Origin: Glandiceps talaboti
Lineage: Eukaryota > Hemichordata > Enteropneusta > Spengelidae
Direction of reading: 5' to 3'
DNA length: 64,000 nucleotides
Assembly (NCBI RefSeq): GCF_964340395.1
Contig: NC_135551.1
Location: 30,839,455 to 30,903,454 of the forward strand
Positions within the stretch are counted from its first letter, which is position 1. Each line of letters begins with the position of its first letter. A model generated the notes under the pieces. That model worked only from the letters and a program-made list of their open reading frames with translations, was not told the DNA's origin and made no database searches. Below, piece after piece: positions 24,087 to 35,347 of the stretch. A program made the translations under genes and the position numbers.

Positions 24087-24790
24087 GTATACATTTATAT
24101 GTCAGTGGTGTATATTATATTTATTACCCAAGTATATTTTATCTACTAAAGTATACATTTATATGTCAGGGGTGTATATTATATTTATTACCCAAGTATA
24201 TTTTATCTACTAAAGTATACATTTATATGTCAGGGGTGTATATTATATTTATTACCCAAGTATATTTTATCTACTAAAGTATACATTTATATGTCAGGGG
24301 TGTATATTATATTTATTACCCAAGTATATTTTATCCACTAAAGTATACATTTATATGTCAGGGGTGTATATTATATTTATTACCCAAGTATATTTTATCC
24401 ACTAAAGTATACATTTATATGTCAGGGGTGTATATTATATTTATTACCCAAGTATATTTTATCCACTAAAGTATACATTTATATGTCAGGGGTGTATATT
24501 ATATTTATTACCCAAGTATATTTTATCCACTAAAGTATACATTTATATGTCAGGGGTGTATATTATATTTATTACCCAAGTATATTTTATCTACTAAAGT
24601 ATACATTTATATGCCAGGGGTGTATATTATATTTATTACCCAAGTATATTTTATCTACTAAAGTATACATTTATATGTCAGGGGTGTATATTATATTTAT
24701 TACCCAAGTATATTTTATCCACTAAAGTATACATTTATGTCAGGGGTGTATATTATATATATATTACCCAAGGATATTTTATCTACTTCA
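24087..24790. repeat. 64-bp minisatellite, about 11 copies
   Basis: Exact 64-bp spacing (24087, 24151, 24215 and onward) of units with GTATACATTTATATGTCAGG and TTTATTACCCAAGTATATTT. Copies are almost identical, so homogenisation is recent. It lies about 450 bp after the stop codon of the zinc-finger/SANT gene. Confidence 0.95.
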
Positions 24791-24904
24791 GGACCAGTAT
24801 ATTACACAACTTATATAGACTTTATTTGGAGTTTATTTCAATTTGATTTGAATGATTTTGAGAGTATACAAAGTAATGCTAACTATCCAGACTTGATAAA
24901 TGAC

Positions 24905-25550
24905 TTGATATACTTTTTACTACATTATATTCTCGGTGTGTAAATAAACATGATATACTTTTTACTACATTATAATCTTGGTGTGTAAATAAACATGGTA
25001 TACTTTTTACTACATTATATTCTTGGTGTGTAAATAAACATGATATACTTTTTACTACATTATAATATTGGTGTGTAAATAAACATGATATACTTTTTAC
25101 TACATTATATTCTTGTGTAAATAAACATGATATACTTTTTACTACATTATATTCTTGTGTAAATATACATGATATACTTTTTACTACATTATATTCTCGA
25201 TGTGTAAATAAACATGATATACTTTTTACTACATTATAATCTTGGTGTGTAAATAAACATGATATACTTTTTACTACATTATATTCTTGGTGTGTAAATA
25301 AACATGGTATTCTTTTTACTACATTATATTCTTGGTGTGTAAATAAACATGATATACTTTTTACTACATTATATTCTTGGTGTGTAAATAAACATGATAT
25401 ACTTTTTACTACATTATATTCTTGGTGTGTAAATAAACATGATATACTTTTTACTACATTATATTCTTGGTGTGTAAATAAACATGATATACTTTTTACT
25501 ACATTATATTCTTGTGTAAATAAACATGATATACATTTTACTACAATTAT
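24905..25550 (+). repeat. 45-bp minisatellite with an AATAAA hexamer per unit, 14 copies
   Basis: Units of TGATATACTTTTTACTACAT, TATATTCTTGGTGTG and TAAATAAACA. Thirteen of about 14 units keep AATAAA; one reads AAATATAC. The first AATAAA after the stop at 23640 is in the first unit, at 24943. TGTGT-rich sequence in the same units could serve as downstream elements. Confidence 0.92.
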
Positions 25551-25559
25551 GTGTATTTC

Positions 25560-27171
25560 ATAATAAAAGTGTGGTTAATATTATGAACTCCAAGGAGAGT
25601 GACAATTTTAAAGATATCGATAACTAGACTGTGATGATTTTCAGGTCATGAACATAACAAGCAACGCAACAAAATGAATAAAGAAATTCATTTGAATCAA
25701 TTTTCACATGTTTCATAACACCAACTCTTAAAAATACAAAAGTCTTCAAAAATTTTGATCATGAAGATGGACTGGCAGACAAAGACAGAGGAATGGGAGA
25801 GATGTGTGATAGACATACATACATAGATGGATTGGCAGACGAGAGGTCACACAGACTGTGACAGGCAGATGAGAGTGAGAGTCAAAAAGAGAGATAGAGG
25901 CACAAGAGAGACATAAGTAGACAGAAGTCTATATGTTATTGTCATGCCTTCCTAAGTGGCTGTTCACCGAGTCCAGACATATCTGTGCCACTTTCAGGAT
26001 GGGTGTTAGAGCATTGTACATGCTGGTATGTTGCCATATTTGGTGTTTGTATGTTTCCAAGTGTTCATTAGCCTTAGACTATAGAATACACCACAGTACA
26101 CAGCTTATAATATCAACAAAGAAAGGAATAATTTATTCATACTTATTAATTTATATAAATTAATTTTTGTACACATCAATATGCATGATAACATACTATA
26201 AAGCATAGCTACACTTGACAAAATCATCATGATTGTATTATATGTTTAGGTCTAAATCTTTAAGTACACAATGTAGTGTTTATCATATATTGATATCAAA
26301 CTTATACATGCAGTCATTCATTCATTCACTCACTCACTTGACCGATAGTTGTTAGCCATAACTTGCTCATTTGACCATTCGTTTTATAGTCACAACTCAT
26401 TCATTTACATGCATTGAAGGCTACAGGGAATATGTAATACATAGATGCTGTTGAGTCAGTCATTTTTTAATTCCAAGTATAGTTACGCCATGTGTTATTC
26501 ATATATTTCTCATGTTGGTTTCCATGGATTTAGTGCAGTCCATTCCCATGTTGGTTTCCATGGATTTAGTGCAGTCCATTCCCATGTTGGTTTCCATGGA
26601 TTTAGTGCAGTCCATTCCAAGTGTACCTATTCAATCTGTTACTATGTCCATATTGGTTTCCATGGATTTAGGGTAGTGAGGTTACATCATATGTCCCTTC
26701 TGGTTCCCCAAGATTTAGGGTATTCTCTGTGACTGTAAAACTTTGCTCCTCTGTGAAGATAAGCACATATCAAAAACACTTAATCACTGCCATTTCAAAG
26801 TCTACATTTACACTGGATGTCATGTAGTCATCTCACCAACATGAAAATACCATTTCTTCTATAAGGTCTATTAATCAGATTTCATTAAGTTGCAAAGTGA
26901 CAAACATATGTCCACCTTTGTGAAAAGTTTGAATGAAACAAGTTTGTGCAACAAAGAGTTGTGCATATATGTGAGGACACAAATATATAATGACAGACAG
27001 TACTTTCGATAGGCCCTCAGGGCAGTACCTGTATTACAGCAATGTAAATGTTTCTGACGTGTGGCTTGGAAAAACTACCATTTTCATTTGTGAAGCAAAC
27101 CAATATTTCCCCACACTATGCATAATAACACAGTCCCTCCATAGTGCTGCAGCCACTTCATAGTTATAGTT
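25560..27171. other. Convergent intergenic region / ZUP1 3'UTR
   Basis: No coding exon is supported. On the plus strand AATAAA occurs at 25562 and 25678. On the minus strand the nearest hexamer downstream of the ZUP1 stop is AATAAA at 26137-26132, which would give a 3'UTR of about 1 kb. A 36-bp repeat lies at 26511-26660. Confidence 0.5.
26511..26660. repeat. 36-bp tandem repeat, 3 copies plus a partial
   Basis: CATGTTGGTTTCCATGGATT and TAGTGCAGTCCATTCC repeat at 36-bp spacing from 26511. A diverged partial copy follows near 26646. Confidence 0.9.
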
Positions 27172-30100
27172 CTATCTTTTTTCACAATCTTTCCTTACCT
27201 GATAATCAGTGTCTGTAAGCAGTCCATCAACACTCACAATTTGATACTGACGTGATCTGACGTATGCTAGTGGTTTACGAAGACTACGCATCATTTGAGA
27301 TGTGATACTACTCGTTAGTAAGATTCTCATTGTTTTTGTAGACTGTCCTGGGTCAAAGAGTAAAAGTCGAATACTTGAATCTTTCATCTGTTCATAACCC
27401 ACTATAGTCCTACTGTGACCTGAAACAAAAGAAGACATTGTCTTAGTTTTATTTATCTCAAGTCTGTCTTTTTCTATACAATTTGTTTTATCTCTTTGCT
27501 GTATATGTAATGTACAAGCCAAGTTGAATGCATTTGAACATAGTGGGTGGAGGGTGTATGGTTTGAGCAAAAAATATGGGATTTATATGTCACAATAATG
27601 CAGGTGTATGTCATTAATTCTGTGGTGCTCAAAATATGAATCAAAACTATTCTAATCTCCAATATTTTTCAAAATTTTTAATAAATTACACTTGAGGTAG
27701 TGACCTAAGGGGCTGTCAGTACTCATTTTCTACTTGAATTGTCAAGGCTCCTTAGGTCACTTGATATTTTCCTTCACTGAATGAAGAAAAATATGTGGGA
27801 AATAATAAATATCTCACCTTCATGTTGTAAGTACAAAGGGGTTTTGTTTGTTTGTATCACCCCTTGATGACTTCCTTCATCAAAATATCTTTTGATCCAT
27901 GTAAATAACTCAGGATGTGTTCCATCATCAGCTGTGGGACGGTGAAAGTCAATAAGTCTGCACCTACAAAGACAGTAATATTGAAATGTTTGTGAAGGAA
28001 GCAATATACACTAAGTCACAATATTCTGTAAGTGAACAAAAAGGACATTTTAATTCTTTTAAACTTTTGTTTTATGGGTCAATATGTCTTGAACATTACC
28101 TAAACAACAACACTGAAACAAGTCTTCAACGAAGACATAGCACCCATTTTAATTTCCTATGTCTGTGGATTAGGTATTACTGCAACAACAAATTATCTAA
28201 CAAACCTTTGCATCTGAGCGTGCTCATTTTGAAATGCAAATTGGCTTTTAAGATTCCTTTTCTTACCTAACAAACAGGGAAGACAACATCGTAACAATTT
28301 CTGAAGCACCAATCCATTTCCTTGTATTACAAACTTGGCCACCAAGCTGCTGACTTCCTTCTACATCAAAACCTTTAGACCAGGCTGCCTCTATCAGTTG
28401 TTGAAGTTTTGGAATAGATGGAATATTATCTCTCTCTGTGAAATAAAATTAATAAGATATAAATTTTGTAAAAAATTCATATACGTCATGTTTAGTGATT
28501 CAGATACTGCATTTACATGTAAAGAATTCTCTTCGGATGATGAGAATACAATTATGTAATTTACATTGTAGGGCACTTTTTTATTATTTTCTTTCTGAAT
28601 AGAGGTGATTGAATAGGCCATTCCACACTGCAAACAGGAAATCGAGAACAGCGCCCTCTCTCAAATTGGGGGTATCATCACCTCATAGCACCATTTATTA
28701 AGAGCTTTGTCCCTTGGTATTCTGTAGAGGTGTAAATCAGGGATATTTTTCATATTGTTCAGATATTGAGGAAAGCAACAGTGCTCTATAATTAACTGAG
28801 TAAACTGTACCATGTATACCTGAGGTACTTAGAGACAGGAAGTAGCGCGCCACCATGTGGCAAATTTTGGAAATGTCTATTGAAGCTCTTGATGGCTCAT
28901 ACTCACTGTTAAAAACTTTGTCACTGTATTGTGGATCTTGAAGCATGGCTGAAAGTAGCATTTGTACATTCCTGTATCCACAACCCCAACCTTTATCACC
29001 ATAGCTGGCTGCAAAATGATCTGTTGGTACACACAGTTTGGCATAGTGCACTCCATAGGGACGTCTGCTTGCACTATAGTATGCAGTCAATTTCTCAATA
29101 ATGCCTACAGACACAAAATAACAGAAAATGTAGTCTTTCAGTCATATGGACATACATAAAGAACTTATCTCTCTTCTGAGCCAATTTGACATGCCACTAA
29201 AGTAACACTATTTAAGTTTTTGTGATACACTAAAATTTGGTTTTCACCGATACTACATCACAATATGTAGTGACTCACCTAGCCTTAAAATATGTAGTAA
29301 CTCACAAAATTCATTTTTTTAAAATTATTTTGACTGCTGTTTACAATACCTGATTATAAGAATACAATTTGTTACCTTTTGTTCTTGACTTTCCATCATC
29401 TACCCCTAAATTCTGTGAAATCTTCATCTTTCTTTTGTAGTCATGGAAACTAGCAACATCCATTTCTCCATTCCAAACAGCTTTTTCTAGGTTTCTTTCA
29501 GACTGATGTCTAAAACTGCCTTTATTATCCATCCCATATCTAGCCTGATACACATACATTAAATAAATAAGATACCATAAAGAGTATAATAAGAAGAGTA
29601 CTACCTTGAATGTGTCATATACATATCCAGAAAGCTTTTAGTGTATGTATGTCTATGGTTGTTCTATACTGGACGTCAAACTTGGAATTACATCATGTAT
29701 GCATATTATCGACATCAGAGTAATGGAGATTAGTGACCATCCCAGAATTGTACAAGTCTACATGTAGCGAGACACTACGGTTGGTGTCATTGGGTACTGG
29801 AAATATCTAGAGACCATCCATTACAAATACAAAGGAGTGTCAAATCAAAATGATGTCATCACCAGAGGTTTTCCCAGAAACCATTGCAGTCAATTTCCAA
29901 AATGGCTGAACACATGCTCGGAGTCAGTGTAGAAGGGCTTCTTTACAAGATTTCAAAGTTGAGTAAGTTACCAAGGTGCTAAATCCAAAATCATACTGTA
30001 AGTTGATAAAAGTAATCAACACGTGTGATAAAGGCAGAAATAAAGAAATAAGTTAAAAGTCGGACTGGACTTTTTCTTTAAAATACAAACCTGTAATCTT

Positions 30101-31037
30101 TTAAATTCTTCTCGTTCTCTCCTTTCCTGCAGTTGTGCTTCTTCATCTTGTAATTGATATGCTAACATCTGGTCTTTTAATTGTTGCTCTTCAGATTTCT
30201 GTTCTTCTTGTAAGAATTGACACAGCATTGAGTCATCTTGACAGTCTAGTGATGGTTGCATTTCATTCTCTATATGGTCTTGCCTTGCTATACAGTCTTG
30301 ATCCTTCTGTTGCGTATTAGTGACTGTATTTTGCAAGATCTCGTCACCAAGGTGATGTTCATCGTATTCTACACATACAAAGTGTTCTTCTACATGAGCT
30401 GCAAGTTGATTTTCCTTGATATCTTCCAAACCACACACAGGACATACAGCAACTGAAACATTACATTCAGCTACCAAATCATCACACTCCCCAGAATTGT
30501 GTGTAGTCTTTTTGATCTCGCTTTCTTTATTCCCAACATGGTCTTGATTGTTGCCATGACAACCAATGTTTAGTTTGTCTTCCTTACTCTTTCTTTCCAT
30601 CTCATCATCTATTTCAATACAACCATCATCTGTCATGGTGATATTCACAAAGTTATCATCTTCATCCGTCTCTATAGTAACCACCTCATCTTTTCTTTGG
30701 CTTACTTTCTCTCTACTCTTTAAAGCGCTATCATGGCTTTCATCAGATGACTTCAGTTTTGTTGATTTTGAGAGTTCTAGAGCTTTGCTGTCACATGTTG
30801 ATAACTTCAATGGTGAATGTACAGATACATCATCTAAATGCACTGAAAGATGTAGAGAAATGATCAATCTACAGTTACGCTGTTGTCTATTCTATGAGAT
30901 AACAGTATTCTCTTCAGACTCTTTCTTTTGCTCAAAGAATGATTTTTAAAATACAGGAATTTAGTGTATTTTTAACTCCAGCAATTTTTCCCTTCCTTTT
31001 TACTTGGTTTTTAATGTTGTATTATTATTGTATTGTA

Positions 31038-31080
<43 letters not shown>

Positions 31081-32362
31081 ATTGTTGACCTTCTAGTTAT
31101 GTTTATCCTCAAATGAAGTTAATAATAATGATAATAATAATTCCCAATCAGTTACACTATTTATATTGTCTTTTAGCCCAATTTTCTGTACACACGATGC
31201 AATAGATAATACTCAGGCTGTTCAAAACATGAATAGATTACCATCAGCTTGGTTGGTAGATCAAATGACTTTAACAAAGGTTATAACATACAAGCAATTC
31301 AACTTATTGACTCCTCAATTTGCATATCAAAATTTACAGATGGAAAGCTGCTGATGCTCTTTACTACATCACAAGTTGAGCTGCTTATTCACTATAACCA
31401 TCACATTGTAAGTTAAGCTGTTTATCCACTATAACCAGCACATTGTAAGTTGAATTGCTTATCCACTATCACCACCACATTGTAAGTTAAGCTGCTTATC
31501 TACTACATGTGTATAACCAGCACATTGTAAGTTGAGTTGCTTATCTACTACATGTGTATAACCACCACATTGTAAGTTGAGTTGCTTATCTACTACATGT
31601 GTATAACCACCACATTGTAAGTTGAGTTGCTTATCCACTATAACCAGCACATTGTAAGTTAAGCTGCTTATCTACTACATGTGTATAACCACCACATTGT
31701 AAGTTAAGCTGCTTATCTACTACATGTGTATAACCACCACATTGTAAGTTGAGTTGCTTATCTACTACATGTGTATAACCAGCACATTGTAAGTTGAGTT
31801 GCTTATCTACTACATGTGTATAACCACCACATTGTAAGTTGAGTTGCTTATCTACTACTGTATAACCATCACATTGTAAGTTAAGCTGTTTATCCACTAT
31901 AACCAGCACATTGTAAGTTGAATTGCTTATCCACTATCACCACCACATTGTAAGTTAAGCTGCTTATCTACTACATGTGTATAACCACCACATTGTAAGT
32001 TGAGTTGCTTATCTACTACATGTGAATAACCACCACATTGAAAGTTGAGTTGCTTATCTACTACATGTGTATAACCACCACATTGTAAGTTGAGTAGCTT
32101 ATCTACCACATGTGTATAACCACCACATTGTAAGTTGAGTTGCTTATCTACTACATGTGTATAACCACCACATTGTAAATCCAGACTAACCTGAGTTGAT
32201 ATGAATTGTCATTTCATCTGCTGTTATACCACACAAATCACACATTGGACAACTGACAGTATTTTCCATGTGAAATACCAACATATGTGTTTTCATGTCA
32301 TCATCTGTTAGGGATTCCTGGCCACAAATAACGCAATCAAACTTGTCAATGTAGGCAGCCAT
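27172..32362 (-). CDS. ZUP1: ZUP1 (ZUFSP), zinc-finger-containing ubiquitin peptidase 1
   Basis: Coding exons in sense order: 32362-32191, 30842-30091, 29544-29376, 29104-28907, 28435-28267, 27963-27818, 27419-27172, all in phase, 617 residues (stop TAG 27174-27172). The N-terminal fingers are CVICGQES..H..H, CPMCDLCG..H (completed across the first splice junction) and CPVCGLED..H..H. A ubiquitin-binding MIU-like helix is near DQMLAYQLQDEE. The C78 peptidase domain has the catalytic cysteine in GDKGWGCGYRN (C406), histidine in GHSRTIVG (H537) and aspartate in LLLFDPG (D558). The 131- and 21-residue spacings equal those I recall for human ZUP1 (C360/H491/D512). ZUP1 cleaves long K63-linked ubiquitin chains and acts in genome stability. 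The last exon may instead splice at CAG|GTAAGG (27199) to an unseen exon, changing only the final eight residues. Confidence 0.92.
27680..27815. mobile_element. Fold-back repeat family, copy 2
   Basis: AGTGACCTAAGGGGCTGTCAG and, inverted, GGCTCCTTAGGTCACT. Then comes GATATTTTCCTTCACTGAAT and GAAGAAAAATATGTGGGAAA. It lies in the last ZUP1 intron and ends next to the donor at 27817. Confidence 0.7.
31040..31079. repeat. (TG)n microsatellite
   Basis: About 20 TG dinucleotides in the large first coding intron of ZUP1. Confidence 0.97.
31370..32178. repeat. 45-bp minisatellite (with 36-bp variants) abutting a ZUP1 donor
   Basis: About 17-18 units of CACATTGTAAGTTGAGTTGC, TTATCTACTACATGTG and TATAACCAC. 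Some lack the CTACATGTGT segment. The last unit breaks off about 10 bp from the donor of exon 32370-32191. Long minus-strand frames (VVDKQLNLQCGGYTH repeats) arise only because 45 is divisible by three. Confidence 0.93.
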
Positions 32363-33542
32363 TATTGGATCTGAAACAAAAACAACACAATCAGGGTATA
32401 CAAGAAACAATATTAGACATTTAGCACAACAATAGTTGCCAGAATCTGTTCTTGCAGTAGTTTAGTTATAAAAATATTGAAGATGAATTTTATTTATTTA
32501 TCATTTGTCCTCTGTGCAAACAACAAAGAGAAATCTACATTTACTAGTTAGGACAACATATCATGTATCATATGTTTACATTCCACAATCTTTAATAAGT
32601 TTATTCTGACCCTTAAGTCTTTGATTTAATAAAAGAAACAAGAAACTTGTCAGTATATATATATATGTCATGAAAAAAATATGCTGCAGCTGATTGAGAG
32701 ACATACATGTACATTATTTGTGATAATATGAGTACTTTTGAAATCCTCTTTCTACCAGGGGGTATTTGTTTGTATACAAAACTTCACTGGGAAAAACAGG
32801 ATTTTAATATACAGTCACAAGGAGTCAGGAACAGTGTTACAAACAAATGAATATTTAAACTAACAAACAAACAAAAACAAACGAACAAAATATACATAGA
32901 GGGATTGTGCATACATATATGAATTATATATGTTATACTCTATAGCTTTCATTATCTATACACTATATGTCTATATGGACATATACACTAAATTTATTAT
33001 ATGTTTCTATAGTAAATATTAGAATCATGATATTATATAAAATTAAACTTCACCATTACTACATTAGTCTAGTACATTTCATTCTTTAGATAATTGTGGA
33101 AGTACATTTTTGCCATATATATCTTTGTCGCAGGTGACAAGCTTCCACTTCAAAAAATTCTCTTGAATGTATACAAATAGTCACCTAGCAGCATTCAATT
33201 TTCTATCGAAGGATTGTATTCAATGATTCATGTACTTTTGGTATGTTATTTAAAAAAATGAAAATGCCAAATGGTACTTTCGGGATGGTAAATAATGATT
33301 TACATTTACGTTACATAATACACCATCTACTGCATTGTATGCTATCTGAAGAACAACTCTAAATACAAACTGGCACATCTCAGTTATTGGTGAAACAAGT
33401 TATTTGCTGATGTACATGTATCAGTGATATGACAACATTACAAGTGAAGGCCATGGGGGGAATTCCCGTTGTCGGACAACTGCTAGACCCCATTTACAGC
33501 AAGTGACGCCGTAAAAAGAATGTCGCAGCTTTCTTACTTACC
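32363..33542 (-). other. ZUP1 5'UTR intron
   Basis: The exon with the ZUP1 ATG begins at 32370 after the acceptor TTTTTGTTTCAG, eight bases before the start codon. An upstream non-coding exon must exist. A donor CGTATG|GTAAGTAAG ends a candidate exon at 33542. Nothing coding was seen between. Confidence 0.6.
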
Positions 33543-33599
33543 ATACGCAGTTATAATAGTTCTTTTCGTGACCACCTTCAGATCCCATTTATTATTTTT

Positions 33600-33800
33600 A
33601 TAAGTTGATGTCCCTTTTACAACTGGAATTCCGAGACTTCGTGACTCAAACGATCCGCCATATCACTTCCTAGAGTCGCTATATCAGACACCCTGTGATT
33701 GGTTTACTACAAATAGACCTCCAATGAAATCCTCTGTAACATAAACAAGAGGACATTCTATGACGTCACGGTTATTCCGCTTGTTCGGGAAAATCCTCCA
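33600..33800. promoter_or_regulatory. Divergent promoter shared by ZUP1 (-) and FAM162 (+)
   Basis: Within 200 bp are a full palindromic CRE TGACGTCA (33761-33768), a forward CCAAT (33721-33725), an inverted CCAAT (GATTGG, 33697-33702) and a YY1-like CCGCCATAT (33655-33663). No TATA box. The FAM162 ATG follows at 33807 and the ZUP1 5' exon ends at 33542. The motif matches are direct; factor binding is inferred. Confidence 0.65.
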
Positions 33801-33806
33801 AGTTCC

Positions 33807-35347
33807 ATGACAAGCTCTCGAATATTGATCATGAGTTTTCGGACAGCAGTTTTATCGGGGTTTCACAAGGCTCAGAATGTACAGGTTCTTCACAATTATC
33901 AAGCAAGGTGTAGGACGGCAGTAATACTGAATAATGCACGATTTTGTTCCGATGGGTCAAAGTCTGTCACGAAAACCGAATCATCGGAAAACACGGAACA
34001 GGCGAAGAAAGGTACGTACGTGTACGTGTAGTTAGTATTAAAATATGTACGTGTTACAAGTGTTAGTTAGTGAAGTTCTTTTAGTGGATCATATATCTCC
34101 ATATTTTCGAGCACCTGGCTGACGTCTGGTAGCCCTCCCCAATGGCCCCTCCAGACAGGTCAATGATTGGCATCTGTAAGGGGGGTGGGTAACTACTAAT
34201 ATAATACTAGATAGAGTGTCAACACGACAAAAGTCAATGTCACTGTCCTATATTTATGACATCTTTTAATTTAACAAGTTAGAGAACCTTCAGTAAGTTA
34301 CAAGAGGGGATGGGGGTCATTTTACACAATAGACTGGGCTTGACACCCCCATCCACATATAATTACTGGAGGTGCTCTTATGAATGTTGATGTACATGCT
34401 ATAGTTATAACTTATATATGATGTCGTATTCTATTTCACATTGAATAACAAAAGGATGAACTGCTTGGTATTGTGGGGGGGGGGGGGGTAGCTTTTTTAA
34501 TTGAACATGCAAATAAGTGTTCTTATTGATGAGATATTGCTGTATTGTAAATTGGACTTGTATTTGTTGGTATTTCTTCCCGTCTGTCTTTTTAAAAAAA
34601 TAATTTCAATTTTGTTTTTAGATACATATTCTTCAGGGAAATTATCAGCCAGTGGTCACAGACCCACTGAAGTAGACAAAACACTCCTTGTATGGACTGG
34701 AAAGTTCAAATCAAAAGAAGAAATACCAGACTTTGTTTCGTAAGTATATTGTACAGTAATTTTAGATTTAGGAATACATATTGTTTTTAATAGTCCACAT
34801 TAAAACATACATTTTGTATTCCAGTGTTTTTGCTAAGGGCAGTAAGTAGGTAAAATCTACCGGGGTTCCTAAACAAAATTACCATAGACTCTATGGGGAA
34901 ACACAGCCATTTTTACCCATTTCTGTTACCGGGGTTCCCAACCTTTGCAAAAACAAGTTGTATTCATTCATTCATTCATCCTCTCATTCATTTATTTAAT
35001 TATTTTCCATGAAAATGGTAACAGTGGAGCTCTTAATTCTGATGGCCAGGTTGATTATTATTTTCAAAGCCATCATCTTATAACACTGTCAATTTTGACT
35101 GATTTGTTTTTCCCTCCTCCTTTTTTTCAGAGATGACACGATTAACAAAGCCAAATCTATAACCCGTATTTATGTTAATATTGGTATGGGAGTAGTGTTG
35201 TTAGTTTGCATTGGTTTCATGATAAGGAAAGGTCGTCAAGATGTTGCAAGTGGTGAATCATTAGCCTTAAGAAATATGAGAAGACATCCTGATGTCTACC
35301 AAGGTGACATTGAAGTTCAACTAGCAGCAGCACCACCAAAGGGATAA
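33807..35347 (+). CDS. FAM162: FAM162 (UPF0389) mitochondrial inner-membrane protein
   Basis: Exons 33807-34011, 34622-34739 and 35131-35347 (stop TAA 35345-35347) keep phase, giving 179 residues. A second ATG at 33831 (MSFRTAVLSGFHKAQ) would give 171 residues and a more typical mitochondrial presequence (basic, hydroxylated, no acids). The family core is clear: VDKTLLVWTGKFKSKEEIPD, then KAKSITRIYV and a single membrane segment (NIGMGVVLLVCIGFMI) followed by basic RKGRQ. Human FAM162A (HGTD-P) is a hypoxia-responsive mitochondrial protein linked to permeability transition and apoptosis. The poly(A) signal AATAAA is at 35669-35674. Confidence 0.9.
34824..34955. mobile_element. Candidate MITE in FAM162 intron 2
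   Basis: TGTTTTTGCTAAGG at the left end and CCTTTGCAAAAACA at the right end form inverted termini of about 13 bp. ACCGGGGTTCC occurs just inside both ends in direct orientation. Similar but diverged sequence occurs near 49625-49690 and 56027-56150. Confidence 0.4.

Noticed and set aside
28737-28906. In-frame extension of the ZUP1 catalytic exon to a TGA-free end and read-through stop
   Set aside because: A strong GTGAGT donor at 28906 restores family spacing of catalytic residues, so the extension is treated as intron.
31459-32109. Minus-strand frames with VVDKQLNLQCGGYTH repeats
   Set aside because: Open only because the 45-bp minisatellite unit is divisible by three. It lies in an intron and is interrupted by shorter units.
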